A stretch of 64,000 nt of DNA, from NCBI GenBank assembly GCA_001799735.1, contig MGUA01000039.1, positions 16,289-80,288 on the forward strand, written 5' to 3'. The notes under the pieces are model-generated. The model made no database searches. It was not told the origin of the DNA and was given only the letters and a program-made list of their open reading frames with translations. The stretch is from Elusimicrobia bacterium GWB2_63_22 (GTDB lineage Bacteria > Elusimicrobiota > Elusimicrobia > Elusimicrobiales > UBA9959). The number at the start of each line of letters is the position of its first letter. The first letter of the stretch is position 1. The position numbers were made by a program, and so were the translations under genes. Shown in pieces: positions 32,351 to 42,100 of this stretch.

Positions 32351-33532
32351 ATGCCTGACTTCGCAAAGATACTTTCCAGGACGGACCTGCCCGGCCTTTT
32401 CCGGAACCTGCTTTTTATCCTGGCGCTGTCCGCGCTGCTCTTTAACCTGACGACCTGCTGGAAGGTGTACCGGCACGAGCCCCTCAGGGAGGCCGCCTCC
32501 CGCGCGCTGATGGCGGAGAAGGCTACTTTCTTTTACAATTCTTCCATGGCCGAGCCGTTGCCCGTGTTCGCGCTGAAGCTTGCCCTGGCCGCCGGCGCCG
32601 ACCCCGACGCGGCGCTGCGGGCCGAAGGCCTGGCCGTCTACGCCGCGCTGTTCCTGGTCACCTTTTTCGTTCTGCGCGCCCGCTTCGGGCCGATCTGCGC
32701 CGTTATGGCCGCGTTCTTTGTGGGTGCCAACCCGTACCTGGGCTACCACGCCATGCAGGGCAGTTCCCACCTCTACGCGCTAGTCTTCCTCCTGCTGTTC
32801 TGGTATTATTCCGGCGAGCGGCCGCTCTCGCGGCGGAGCGCCCTGCTGGCCGGGCTGATGGCCGGGCTGGCCTGCCTGAGCCGCCTCGATTCGGCCTGGG
32901 CGCTGCTGCTCATCGCGGCCCTGGGCTGGGCGGCGGAAAAGCGGGCGTTCCCGCTGCCCCGGATCGGCCTGGCGCTGGGCCTGGCCCTCGCGCTGGCGCT
33001 GCCCTATGTCGCCTGGCAGAAGGCGCATTACGGCAATTTTTTCTACGCGCAGGAGCTCAGCCTGCGCCGCTGGGCCAACCTGGACCGCTTCGGCTACGCC
33101 CCGGGCCCCGACAGGCCGCAGGGGCCGCTGGGGCCGGCTGCCTTCCTGTTCAGGAACGGGCCCGCCGGCGCTTTCAGCGGCGTCTTCAGCGGCCTGGGCC
33201 GCGCTTTCGCTTACGAACTGCCGAGGGTTTTCTACTACAAGCTCGTCATGATCTTCGTATTCCTCGGCGTCTACGCGGCTTTCGCGCTGAAGAAGGACCC
33301 GCTGCTGGTATTCGCCGGGGCGGCCCTGCTGCCAGTGCTGCCGCTGGCGGCTATAAACCAGGTCTCGGTCACCGGCGGCATAGAGCTGCGCTATTACCTG
33401 GCCGCTTTGTGGGGGCTGTGCGCGCTGGCCGGGCTGGGCCTGCAGGAGACCCTTAACTGGGCCGAAGGCAGGGTAGACGCGTGGGCGGTAGAGAAGGCCG
33501 GCGCCTCCGGCCGGAAAACCAAAGACCGATAA
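32351..33532 (+). CDS. Multi-pass membrane protein, GT-C (PMT/GT39-like) glycosyltransferase candidate
   Basis: A 393-residue inner-membrane protein with about nine hydrophobic helices (for example LLFILALSALLFNLTTCW, LAVYAALFLVTFFVLRA, ALLAGLMAGLACLSRLDSAW, GLALGLALALALPYVAW). The pattern PLREAASRALMAEKATFFYNSSMAEPLPVF, then NPYLGYHAMQGSSHLYALVF, and ACLSRLDSAW is typical of GT-C glycosyltransferases that use lipid-linked sugars. The usual acidic pair in the first loop is not clear, so the enzymatic call is tentative. AAGGG precedes the ATG by 10 bases. It is followed 11 bases later by the Cache-only gene. Confidence 0.65.
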   Translation: MPDFAKILSRTDLPGLFRNLLFILALSALLFNLTTCWKVYRHEPLREAASRALMAEKATFFYNSSMAEPLPVFALKLALAAGADPDAALRAEGLAVYAALFLVTFFVLRARFGPICAVMAAFFVGANPYLGYHAMQGSSHLYALVFLLLFWYYSGERPLSRRSALLAGLMAGLACLSRLDSAWALLLIAALGWAAEKRAFPLPRIGLALGLALALALPYVAWQKAHYGNFFYAQELSLRRWANLDRFGYAPGPDRPQGPLGPAAFLFRNGPAGAFSGVFSGLGRAFAYELPRVFYYKLVMIFVFLGVYAAFALKKDPLLVFAGAALLPVLPLAAINQVSVTGGIELRYYLAALWGLCALAGLGLQETLNWAEGRVDAWAVEKAGASGRKTKDR

Positions 33533-33543
33533 AGGGACTCATT

Positions 33544-34491
33544 ATGGAAGTGAAAAACAAATACAAGTTCATAGCGGCGGTGACGGCGATGTTCCTGGTG
33601 CCTTTCCTGATCCTGAGCCGCCACTTCATCTACGGGGCCGCCGAGCTGCAGAAGAACGACATGCTGCGCTACCTGGAGCTGCGCACCGGCACGGGGGCCG
33701 GCATCATCTCCGACGTGCTTAATCTCAACTACAGCCTGACCAGGCTTACGGCCGGCAAGACCGGGGCGGCCGCCCTGAAGTCGGAGCTCGGCCGCCGCGT
33801 TAAAGAGAATCCTTTCATCTATTCGGAACTGGCCCTGCTCGGCGCCTCTGGTTCCGAGCTGGCGCGCTTCTCCGCCGAAAAAAGCGTGCGCGCCCGCCTG
33901 GAGTATGCCAAGAGCGGGGAATTAGCCGAGGCCCGGCAGACCCTGGCCCCGGCCGGGGCGGTAGAGTTCGGGGAGGACACCCCGCCGGCGCTGATAATCG
34001 CCGAGCCGGTGATCAAGGGCGGCAAGCCGGAATATTTCCTTTCAGGCAGGCTCAGCCTTGCCTATGTGGGCGAGGTGGTGCGGCTGATGGGCCGCAATTC
34101 CCAGGGCAATTTAGGGCTTGTGGACGTGGGCGGGCAGATCATAGCCGACTCCATGAGCATGTCCATCGTAAAGCCCGGGCTTAAAGCGCCGCCGGAGGTG
34201 ATCAAACTGCTCGCCGTGGCCGCCGGCCGCGAGGCCACCAACCTGGCCAGCGAGGTGCATTTCCGCGGCCGGGTGTACCTGGTCTCGGTCTGCAACGTGG
34301 TGGGGTCCAAGTGGTGGCTCTACGAGGTAATGGATTCGGCCGACATCCCGGTGCGCAAGGGCGCCTCCTGGGCCTGGCGCGTGGTGGTTTCCGGCGTCCT
34401 GCTCATCATGATCTTCGGCGCCATCTCCTACGCGCTGGCCCTGCGCTGGCTCAAGTCCGGCACTGACGCCGACGCGCCTCCGGCGGCCTGA
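33544..34491 (+). CDS. Cache-domain membrane protein without output domain
   Basis: A 315-residue protein, ATG at 33544. Two membrane helices (about residues 10-30 and 277-300) flank an extracytoplasmic domain of about 245 residues. Its pattern (NDMLRYLELRTGTGAGIISDVLNLNYSLTRLTAG, ELALLGASGSELARFSAEKS, PALIIAEPVIKGGKPEYFLSGRLSLAYVGEVVRLM, GNLGLVDVGGQIIADSMSMS) is that of a double Cache (dCache) sensor. The cytoplasmic tail is only about 15 residues: no HAMP, kinase, GGDEF or MCP output. It may be a partner of another sensor or have a ligand-binding role. Confidence 0.75.
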   Translation: MEVKNKYKFIAAVTAMFLVPFLILSRHFIYGAAELQKNDMLRYLELRTGTGAGIISDVLNLNYSLTRLTAGKTGAAALKSELGRRVKENPFIYSELALLGASGSELARFSAEKSVRARLEYAKSGELAEARQTLAPAGAVEFGEDTPPALIIAEPVIKGGKPEYFLSGRLSLAYVGEVVRLMGRNSQGNLGLVDVGGQIIADSMSMSIVKPGLKAPPEVIKLLAVAAGREATNLASEVHFRGRVYLVSVCNVVGSKWWLYEVMDSADIPVRKGASWAWRVVVSGVLLIMIFGAISYALALRWLKSGTDADAPPAA

Positions 34492-34573
34492 GGCCGCCTT
34501 CTGCCCGGCCGCGCGGCCTTCCGGCGCCGGCCCGCTGGGCCCTTCGGCCCTTGCCCGGAAGCGTTCCGGGCTG

Positions 34574-34579
34574 TAAACT
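34574..34579 (+). promoter_or_regulatory. -10 candidate before the secreted amylase gene
   Basis: TAAACT ends 7 bases before the ATG at 34587, without a ribosome-binding site. Same layout as several other genes in this window. Confidence 0.3.
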
Positions 34580-34586
34580 GGATACA

Positions 34587-36527
34587 ATGGGATTTAATCG
34601 TCTTTTAACCAGATCCATACTGTCGCTGCTGCTGCTGCCGGCGGGGCTTTTCGCCGCCGGCCTTGAGGCCGAGCGCGAGAGCGCCGGAGCGCTTTTTGAC
34701 GGCAGCCTGCCCGCCGCCCCGGCCGGCGACCTTGCCGCCGGCTCTCCCAAAGACGCCTCCGCCGATTTCCTGCGCCAGATGAAGGAAGTGCTGTCCTCCG
34801 GGGCCTGGAGCGGCTCGACCCCGCAGATGCGGCCTTTCCTGTTTAAAAATTCGAAGGAAGGCTGGTCCGCGCAGGCGCAGAGCGTGGGTCTTGAAGGCTT
34901 TCTCTGGACCAAAAAAGAACTGGAGGGGAAATACGGCGAGACGCCTTTCGCCGGCCAGCTCGACGACTATTTCAGCTACCTCGATTCCCTTCTAAAGCCC
35001 GTGTCCTGGACCTCGGACCTGCGCCGGGCCCTCTCCGACCTGCGGGCATCCGCTATGACCGGGCCCGAAAAGAACGCCCGCCTGAACCTGATCCTCGAGA
35101 ACTACGTGGCGGGGCTGCACTCCAATATGGAGCGCTACGATGCCGCGGCCTGGGCCAAGAAGGCCCGCATCTACGAACTTTTCCCCAGGGCATATAATCT
35201 TGCGGGCAGCCGCGGCGGGAACTTCTTCAGGGAATTCAGGGCTTCGGACTTTGACAGGATAAAGAAGATGGGCTTCGACGCCGTGTGGCCGATGGGCATA
35301 CTGCCTATCGGCGTGCGCGGCCAGACCGGCACCGGCGGCGGCTCGCCGTATTCTATCAGCGACCATGCCACCGTTAACCCCGATCTCGGCACCGAGGAGG
35401 ATTTTAAAAAGTTCGTGCGGCTGGCGCACGGCGCGGGGCTGAGGGTGATAGTGGATTTCGTGGTTAACCATACCTCCCTGGATTCCAGACTGCTGGCCGA
35501 GAACCCTGATTATTTCGTCAGCTACCGCTACGCCGGGGCCTGCGCCCCGGATTACTTCGACGTAAGCTGGAGCGGGTCCCGCTACTGCGTGCACCACGGC
35601 GGTTTCGAGTACGGCGGCGGCGTGTCGAGCTGGATAGACACCGCGCAGGTCAATTATTCCAACAGGGCCCTGCGCGACAGGATGACCGCCATCGTGAAGG
35701 GCTGGGTCACCAAGTTCGACGTGGACGGCTTCCGCGTGGACATGGCCTACCTGGCGCTCAACAACGTTTTCTCCCGCACCTGGCAGAAAAGCATGCCGTC
35801 CGACGAGTTCTACCGGCAGCTGATCTCTACGGTGAAAGCCGCCAAGCCGTCGGCCGCCTTCATGGCCGAGGCCTACGCCTACCAGGAGGACCTCGGCGCC
35901 TGCGGCTTCGATACCATCTACAGCAAGCACGAGGACGCCCGCCCGGAGGGGCAGACCGGCTGGTACAACGCCAGCGAGTCCGGCGACGCCTCCGCGATGC
36001 AGAGCTCCATCAACCGCAACGCCTTCCTGGCCTGGCAGGCCGGCGGCGCCGGCTCGGTGATGTTCGCCGGGAACCACGATGAGCCCGCCCCGGAGCGGGT
36101 CTACGGCAAGCGGCTGCCCGCCGCCCTCGCCCTTACTATGCTTTATCCCGGTTCGGTCATGGTCTATTCCGGCGCCGAGATCGGCTACGACGCTTATATC
36201 CCCACCGAGCACAAGCCGCTGCCGTTCAGCGCCCCCTGCGAGATAAACTGGGACGGGGGGGATCCCTGGGTGAAGAAGGTTTACCAGGACGTATTCGCCC
36301 TGGCGGAAAGGACCCGGAGCGAGTTGGGTGATTACGATATAGAGCCGCTGTGGCCGGCCCCCGGCCAGGGCTGGGCCGGTTATATTCTCAAATCCAAGGA
36401 CAAGCCCGGCCTGCGCCGCGCCGTGATAGGCAACGTTACCTGGACTTCCACGCGGGCCGACCTGCCGCAGGCAGGCTTTAGCGGCAGCCTGGCGCCCGGG
36501 GAATACCGCTTTTTGGACCTGAAGTAG
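34587..36527 (+). CDS. Exported GH13 alpha-amylase family glycoside hydrolase
   Basis: A 646-residue enzyme with a signal peptide (LLLLPAGLFAAG). A helical N-terminal domain of about 180 residues precedes the GH13 barrel. The four conserved regions are present: DFVVNHTS (I), DVDGFRVDMAYL (II, nucleophile Asp385), FMAEAYAY (III, acid/base Glu428) and FAGNHDEPA (IV, Asp498). Start is ATG 34587; an upstream in-frame ATG at 34551 would put charged residues before the signal. It would hydrolyse or transfer alpha-1,4-glucans in the periplasm or outside. A second GH13 gene without signal follows 66 bases later. A C-terminal beta domain (GYILKSKDKPGLRRAVIGNV...) closes the protein. Confidence 0.92.
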   Translation: MGFNRLLTRSILSLLLLPAGLFAAGLEAERESAGALFDGSLPAAPAGDLAAGSPKDASADFLRQMKEVLSSGAWSGSTPQMRPFLFKNSKEGWSAQAQSVGLEGFLWTKKELEGKYGETPFAGQLDDYFSYLDSLLKPVSWTSDLRRALSDLRASAMTGPEKNARLNLILENYVAGLHSNMERYDAAAWAKKARIYELFPRAYNLAGSRGGNFFREFRASDFDRIKKMGFDAVWPMGILPIGVRGQTGTGGGSPYSISDHATVNPDLGTEEDFKKFVRLAHGAGLRVIVDFVVNHTSLDSRLLAENPDYFVSYRYAGACAPDYFDVSWSGSRYCVHHGGFEYGGGVSSWIDTAQVNYSNRALRDRMTAIVKGWVTKFDVDGFRVDMAYLALNNVFSRTWQKSMPSDEFYRQLISTVKAAKPSAAFMAEAYAYQEDLGACGFDTIYSKHEDARPEGQTGWYNASESGDASAMQSSINRNAFLAWQAGGAGSVMFAGNHDEPAPERVYGKRLPAALALTMLYPGSVMVYSGAEIGYDAYIPTEHKPLPFSAPCEINWDGGDPWVKKVYQDVFALAERTRSELGDYDIEPLWPAPGQGWAGYILKSKDKPGLRRAVIGNVTWTSTRADLPQAGFSGSLAPGEYRFLDLK

Positions 36528-36542
36528 CCGTTTTGCTATAAT
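36513..36542 (+). promoter_or_regulatory. Promoter for the cytoplasmic GH13 gene
   Basis: TTGGAC (36513-36518), 18-base spacer, TATAAT (36537-36542); the start codon lies 51 bases further. Confidence 0.5.
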
Positions 36543-36593
36543 AGCCGTGGGGAAATATCCACATTAAGGCAGTTTAAGATAGTAAGGGGACCT

Positions 36594-38090
36594 GTGCTTC
36601 GCTCGAACCCGCATTTGATAGAAATCAATACCAGACTCTGGCTCAAGCAGCTGAGGGCGAAGTATTCCCTGCCGGAGATGACGCTTTCTTCCGTGCCGGA
36701 CGACGAGTGGCTGGAGATGCGCCACCTCGGCATAGACATAGTCTGGCTGGTAGGCGTGTGGGAGGCCAGCCCCGAGTCCGAGCGCATAGCCCGCGAGGAC
36801 CGCGCCCTATTGGAAGACCTTAAGCGGCTGCCGCCCGGTTTCGGGCCCGAGGCCGTGGGTTCCTCTCCTTATTCGGTGCACTGGTACCGCCTCAATGCCG
36901 CGCTCGGCTTTGAATGGGAACTTAAAGCCCTCAAAGAGAAGCTGAACTCGATGGGCATGAAGCTGATGGTGGACCTGGTCTCCAACCATACCGCCAAGGA
37001 CAACCCGTACATCAAGGAATGCCCGGACTGCTTCATTAACGGCAGCGAAGAAGATTTCAAGGCGCACCCGGATTGGTTCTTTGAGCTGCCCGACGGGGAA
37101 AAGAAGCGCTACATCGCCTACGGCCGCGACCCCAATTTCCCCGCCTGGACCGACAGCGCCCAGCTGAACTATTTCAATCCCTCCACCAGGGAGCGCATGC
37201 TCGACGTGCTGCTGCGCATCGCGGACATGGCCGACGGCGTGCGCTGCGACATGGTGATGCTGACCTTGAACGAGATCCACGAAGGGACCTGGGGCTGGCT
37301 GCTGAACAAGAACGGCTACAAGCGCCCGGCCGACGAGTTCTGGGAAGACGCGATACGCGCCGTGAAGGAAAAGCACCCGCAATTCACCTTCCTGGCCGAG
37401 GTCTACTGGGGCCTGGAGTGGCGCGTGCAGCAGATCGGCTTCGATTATACCTACGACAAGGGCACCTACGACCGCCTGCGCTTCCAGGGGGCGCAGGAAG
37501 TGCGCGGCCACCTGCGCGCCGAAAAGCTTTACCAGAAACACTCGGCCCGGTTCATAGACAACCACGACGAGCAGCCCTCGCTGGAGGCCTTCGGCCGCCA
37601 GAAGGCCCTGGCCGCCGGGGTGGTGGTCTCTACCATAAAGGGTCTGCGCTTCTACAACGACAACCAGCTCGACGGCGTCAAGGTGCGCGTCCCGCTGCAG
37701 CTCACGGAACTGTATGAGCGCGTCCCGGACCTGGAGATCAAGAAATTTTACGCCAAGCTCCTTAAGATCACCGACCATCCCGCCTTCCACGGCGGCGAGT
37801 GGGCGCTGCTGGACGTAAAGCAGTGCGATCCGGAGAACAAGAGCAACGGCAATATCCTCGCCTGGTCGTGGGCCCAGCGCCGCACGCTCAAGGTGGTGGT
37901 GGTCAATTACTCCGGGGACCCCTCCTGCGGCATCGTGAACGTCTCCATCAAGAGCGAAGGCGACACTACCGCCATCTTCGAGGAACTCTCGGACCGCTTC
38001 TTCTCCTTTAAAGCTTCGGAACTCACCGGCGGCCTGCGCCTCCAGCAGATGCCCCCCTACTCCGCCTACATCTTCGACGTAGAATTCTAA
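36594..38090 (+). CDS. Cytoplasmic GH13 alpha-amylase family enzyme
   Basis: A 498-residue enzyme without signal peptide, starting GTG at 36594 after AAGGGGA. GH13 regions: DLVSNHTA (I), DGVRCDMVML (II, Asp219), FLAEVYWGLEW (III, Glu269) and FIDNHDEQP (IV, Asp325). The barrel starts early (LWLKQLRAKYSLPEMTLSSVPDDEWLEM), and WLVGVWEASPES...PPGFGPEAVGSSPYSVHWYRLNAALG is unusual for plain amylases and recalls enzymes of maltodextrin or trehalose metabolism. It probably processes intracellular alpha-glucan. It is a separate unit with its own promoter and terminator. Confidence 0.9.
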   Translation: MLRSNPHLIEINTRLWLKQLRAKYSLPEMTLSSVPDDEWLEMRHLGIDIVWLVGVWEASPESERIAREDRALLEDLKRLPPGFGPEAVGSSPYSVHWYRLNAALGFEWELKALKEKLNSMGMKLMVDLVSNHTAKDNPYIKECPDCFINGSEEDFKAHPDWFFELPDGEKKRYIAYGRDPNFPAWTDSAQLNYFNPSTRERMLDVLLRIADMADGVRCDMVMLTLNEIHEGTWGWLLNKNGYKRPADEFWEDAIRAVKEKHPQFTFLAEVYWGLEWRVQQIGFDYTYDKGTYDRLRFQGAQEVRGHLRAEKLYQKHSARFIDNHDEQPSLEAFGRQKALAAGVVVSTIKGLRFYNDNQLDGVKVRVPLQLTELYERVPDLEIKKFYAKLLKITDHPAFHGGEWALLDVKQCDPENKSNGNILAWSWAQRRTLKVVVVNYSGDPSCGIVNVSIKSEGDTTAIFEELSDRFFSFKASELTGGLRLQQMPPYSAYIFDVEF

Positions 38091-38108
38091 AACTACAAGA
38101 ACAGACGA

Positions 38109-38136
38109 AAAAGCCGGCGAACACGCCGGCTTTTTT
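38109..38136 (+). terminator. Rho-independent terminator after the GH13 gene
   Basis: Stem GCCGGCG / CGCCGGC (38113-38119, 38124-38130), loop AACA, then TTTTTT. Confidence 0.9.
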
Positions 38137-38230
38137 GTTTATCCCGCTATGGACCAGCCACAGGGCACAGGAACGCAAAAACGTGGTCAAGAAAGTGGCC
38201 GCGGCGGCCACACGCACCCCTATCCTGCGT

Positions 38231-38350
38231 CAGGTCCGGGCAGGGGTTGGTCCCGAGCGACTTTGGGGAAGGGGGGCCCCGCTTCGGGGGGGAACCGCGC
38301 AACGGTTCCCTGCAGTCCAGGAGCGCGGGACCAACCCCTGTTCGGACCTG
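38231..38350. repeat. 120-bp intergenic element with 25-bp inverted ends
   Basis: CAGGTCCGGGCAGGGGTTGG... (38231-38255) is mirrored by its reverse complement at 38326-38350 with one mismatch. Inside lie further small palindromes (GGGGCCCCG; GGAACCGCGCAACGGTTCC), so the whole forms a long branched hairpin. It lies between convergent genes (GH13 and comF). It resembles in size and fold the repeat at 2980-3094 but not in sequence. Confidence 0.75.
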
Positions 38351-38371
38351 CCCCCTTGGCAATCCCGCGGA

Positions 38372-39094
38372 CTACGGTTCTCTGGCTAGTGTGTAGGCGG
38401 CGACAGATTTGGCGCCGGCTTGGGTGAAGGCTTGGGCGAGGGAGGTGAGGGTGGCGAGGGTGGTGGCTACGTCGTCGACCAGGAGGATGGAGCGGCCTTT
38501 TACGAGTTCAGGGTTGGAGATGCGGAAAGCGCCGGCCATGTTGGCTTTGCGCTCCTCCCTGGAAAGGTTGGTCTGGCTGGGCGTGTCTTTTACGCGCACG
38601 GCCGCGCCCGGCAGATGGAAGAGGTTGGCCGCCGCCGACAGCCTGCCGGCCAGCAGCTCCGCCTGGTTGTAGCCGCGCTCCCTGGCGCGCGCCGGGTGCA
38701 GCGGCACCGCCGCCGTAAACCGGTACTCCCCGAGTTCCGGAAAGCGGCCCAGCGCTCCCGCCATCTCGCCGGCCAGGAAGCCCGCCAGGTCGTCGCGCCC
38801 GCGGTATTTGAAAGCGTGCACCAGCGAGCGCAGCTGCGGGTTGAAGACGTAGGCCGAGCGGGCCGTCAATAGCGCCTCCCCGCCCCGGCAGTCGCGGCAG
38901 GACGCGCCCCCGTCGCGCAGGGGCAGGCCGCAGCGGCCGCAGTGCAGCTCGGGCAGCGGCTCCAGCGCTCCAAGACAGGCCGGGCAGAGCGGGGCCGGCG
39001 CGTCGTAGCGCAGGTCCAGCGCGCAATGGGCGCAGGTGCGCGGCAGCAGGGCGTTGAGCGCCCAGCGGCCCGCCTTTAAGAGAAGGTGTTTCAT
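38372..39094 (-). CDS. ComF family phosphoribosyltransferase-like protein
   Basis: A 240-residue protein with the ComF layout: N-terminal zinc-finger cysteines (CAHC...CPAC...CGRCGLPL...CRDC) then a type I phosphoribosyltransferase-like domain with YKYRG-type text (AFKYRGRDDLAGFL), VPLHPARARERGYNQAELLA and LLVDDVATTLATL. In competent bacteria ComF helps import or process incoming DNA; in many others its role is unclear. The PRPP-loop usually reads DDVxTTGAT; here Leu replaces Gly. It starts 51 bases after the stop of the SprA-like gene and may be co-transcribed with it. Confidence 0.9.
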   Translation of the reverse strand: MKHLLLKAGRWALNALLPRTCAHCALDLRYDAPAPLCPACLGALEPLPELHCGRCGLPLRDGGASCRDCRGGEALLTARSAYVFNPQLRSLVHAFKYRGRDDLAGFLAGEMAGALGRFPELGEYRFTAAVPLHPARARERGYNQAELLAGRLSAAANLFHLPGAAVRVKDTPSQTNLSREERKANMAGAFRISNPELVKGRSILLVDDVATTLATLTSLAQAFTQAGAKSVAAYTLAREP

Positions 39095-39145
39095 GGTCCC
39101 CCCGGAACATTTGGCGCGCCCCGGCGCGCCGGCTGCAAAACCGCG

Positions 39146-42100
39146 CTAGAACTGGAAAGTGAGCGTGCTGCCGGCCTGGTAGGAGATGTATTCCTCTTCC
39201 TTGAGGAACTTATGCCACAGGCGCTGCAGGCCGGCGTTGAACGTGAGGCGCAGGTTCTTGGCCGCCTCGTAGTCGGCGCTGGAATTCAGCGAGAAGAGCC
39301 GGTTATTGTCCGCGATGGTTATCGGCGAGGACTTTATGGCGTAGCTGAGCGTGGTGGTCCAGACGATGCGGTTGGTGAACAGGAGCACCTGCTTCATGAA
39401 GGGCAGCTTCAGGCCCTTGGGCAGCTGGAAGTCGGACTTTATCAGCAGGCTGGGCGTGATAGTTTTAGTGTCGGAGGTGGTCACGCCGAGCGCGCCCTTG
39501 GACACGTCCGAGACGTAATCGGCTTTCGGCGTGAAGCGGACCTTCCGGTAGTCGAAAGAGCCCTGCAGCGTCAGGTCGTCGTGGCGCGACTGCCTGGTGA
39601 TCTGGCCGGAGACCTGCTCCTTGAACTCCGACGTTTTAAGGTTGTAGCTGGCGGCCGTGTCCACGAAGTTCAGGAGCTTGAAGCGCAGGTCCATGCCGTA
39701 CGAGTCCGCCTGCTCCACGGAGATGCTCACAGCCTCGTTGCGGTTCTTGGAATACTTCAGGTTCATGGTGGCGTTCTGCGCCCAGCGGCGGGTGCGGGTC
39801 AGCAGTTCCAGCTGGGACAGGGACAGGATCATGTCGGGGAAAGTGCGGTTGATGCTCTTGGAGACGGTGCCGGTCACTTCCGAGCGCTGTACCGAGTTGC
39901 TGAAGTTATTCGTCACGGAGAGGGTGTTGAGCGCGGCGGCGGCGCCCTTGAGGCCGTAGCCCTCGAACGGCTGCCAGCGCTGGGTGGAACTGACCGTGTC
40001 GCGCAGGGTCAGGGAGTTCCTCTGGGCGAACGGGTTTGCCGGCGCGAGCGGGTCCCTGAGCCACAACTTGGAGCGGGTGTTGTACTCCTTCTCCACGTAG
40101 TACCAGGAGTCGCCGTCCTGGATCTGGTAGTTGGAGGAGAGCACCAGGGAGCGCAGCAGGCGGCTCTTGGGCACCAGGTCGTTGAAGCTGACGGTCATGC
40201 TCACGCCGCCCTGCGCGCTGCGGGTCACGGTCTTTATCTCGCCGGCCGTGAAGACCTGCGAGGACTGCGCCACCGTCACCGTGGTGGCCGTCAGGTTGTT
40301 GTTCTCAATGGTGGTGACGGAGTAGTTGACCGACGGGTTCAGCCAGCGCGCGAACAGCAGGTTGGAATTAAAATCCACCGTCTGCTGCATGGATTTGGGA
40401 TAGGTTTCCAGCGCGGCCGGGTTGGCCAGCGGCGACTTCTTCTCCCGGACCGTCTGCAGCGAATAGCCCGGGTTGAACGTCGAGCCCCGCCACGGCACGA
40501 AGCTCAGCTTGCCGCTGTAGAGGTCCGTGCGCTCGTCGGTGTCATAGAGCCCGGAAAGGTTGGAGAGGCGCGCGGCGTCGTAGTTGACCAGGCTGCGGGA
40601 GAGCGAATAGCTGGCGTTCACCGTGCGCGGCAGGATGGGCAGCGAGCCCGGCAGCGAGTAGGACATGTTGGCGGCGTAGGTGTCCCTGTCGTCCTTGCGG
40701 CTCAGCAGCGTGTAATCGGTGATGCCCTTGGTGTAGTTCAGGCCTATCTTGGGCAGGACGCCGACGTTCAGGCTGCCGGAGGCCGTGCCGTCGAATTTCT
40801 TTACCTTGCCTTCCTGGAGCACGGTCACCAGGTTGTTGGCGCCTGTGGCCGCGGCGTTGGGCGTGACGGTTATCTGGCGCGCCGCCGTGACGTTGACGGG
40901 GAAGAAGGAGATGCGCGTAAGGTTCATGTACGCGCTAGAGAGTTCGTTGTCCTGGTTGGCTACTGCCGTCACCGGGGTCTGGAAGCTCCGGTCGACGTAG
41001 CGGTGCTTGCCGCCGGCGGAGAACCAGCCGGGTAGCTCTACGGTGCCTTCCACCTTGCGCGCGTTGCCGGTGCGGACTATCGGGTCCTTCACGTGCAGCT
41101 CGTTAAAGTAGACGGTGCCTGAGCGCTGGGTGGCGTCGGCCGACTCCACGCCCACCCGCAGCTGCGAAACCTGCTGCAGCGAGGCCGTGCCGGCCGAGGA
41201 GACGGTTATGTTATAGATTGAGTTGCTGACCCACATGTCCGGGATGGAGTCCTTGGTGAGGTCCTCCTGGCGCAGCTCTATCAGGCGCCAGCCGGTGAAG
41301 TCCAGCGGGACGGAAACCTTGAAGTAGCTGGCGTCGCCGCCGGCCCGCAGGAAGAACTTGGCGTTGGCGTCCGCGACGCCGGCGTTGTTGATCAGGAACC
41401 GCAGGGTCTCGTGCTGCGAGATGTCGAGCGCCTGCGAATAGTTGCGGTAGACGTAGCCCGACGAGGCCGCGGTAACGGAGGAGTAGCTGATCCTAAGGGT
41501 TTGTTCGCTCAGGGTGGCGGAGTTGGACTTCTGCTTCTGCTCGGAGACCGAGCCGTACAGGTCGTCGAAGACCCGCGCCGCGTCGCCGCCGGCGTTGTAG
41601 ATCGGGTTGTAGTCCGTGTTGTCGATGTTGTTGATGGCCGAAACCTGCACGCCGCCGCCGCTGGTGCTCTCGAAGACGGCCCAGGTGTTGCCCACGGCCG
41701 AGATGCGCGCGAACTTAACCACTCCGGAACAGCCGGGGACGGAAGAACTGCTGCAAGTGAGCCCCACTGGTTTTTTCAGAGAGACACGTACCTGTTTTAC
41801 CGCGTTCCAATTGAAACTGTTCGTTGAGGTGATGGGCATCTGCGTGCTCAGCGTATGCCAGCCGGAGAAGTTGATGACGTTCTTGGCCGCATTGAGGTCG
41901 GTGGTGTCGACAAAGGTGCTGCCGTTCTCATAACCGAAGTCTCCGCCGGTGAAATCCTGCCCGTCCAGGCGGCCGTTGCGGTTGAGGTCCTGCGAGTCCA
42001 GGCGGCCGTTGGAGGCGCCGTAGCGCCGCTGCTCCAGGCCCTCCGGGGCGTAGAGCCAGCCTATGTCCTCGCTGGTCGATACCTGGCTGTCGCAGTTAAG

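Noticed and set aside
34583-34588. TACAAT as a -10 element
   Set aside because: It overlaps the ATG of the amylase gene; TAAACT at 34574 is the better candidate.
38135-38427. Short open frames across the 120-bp inverted-repeat element
   Set aside because: They exist on both strands over a palindrome, lack start signals and show no protein-like pattern.
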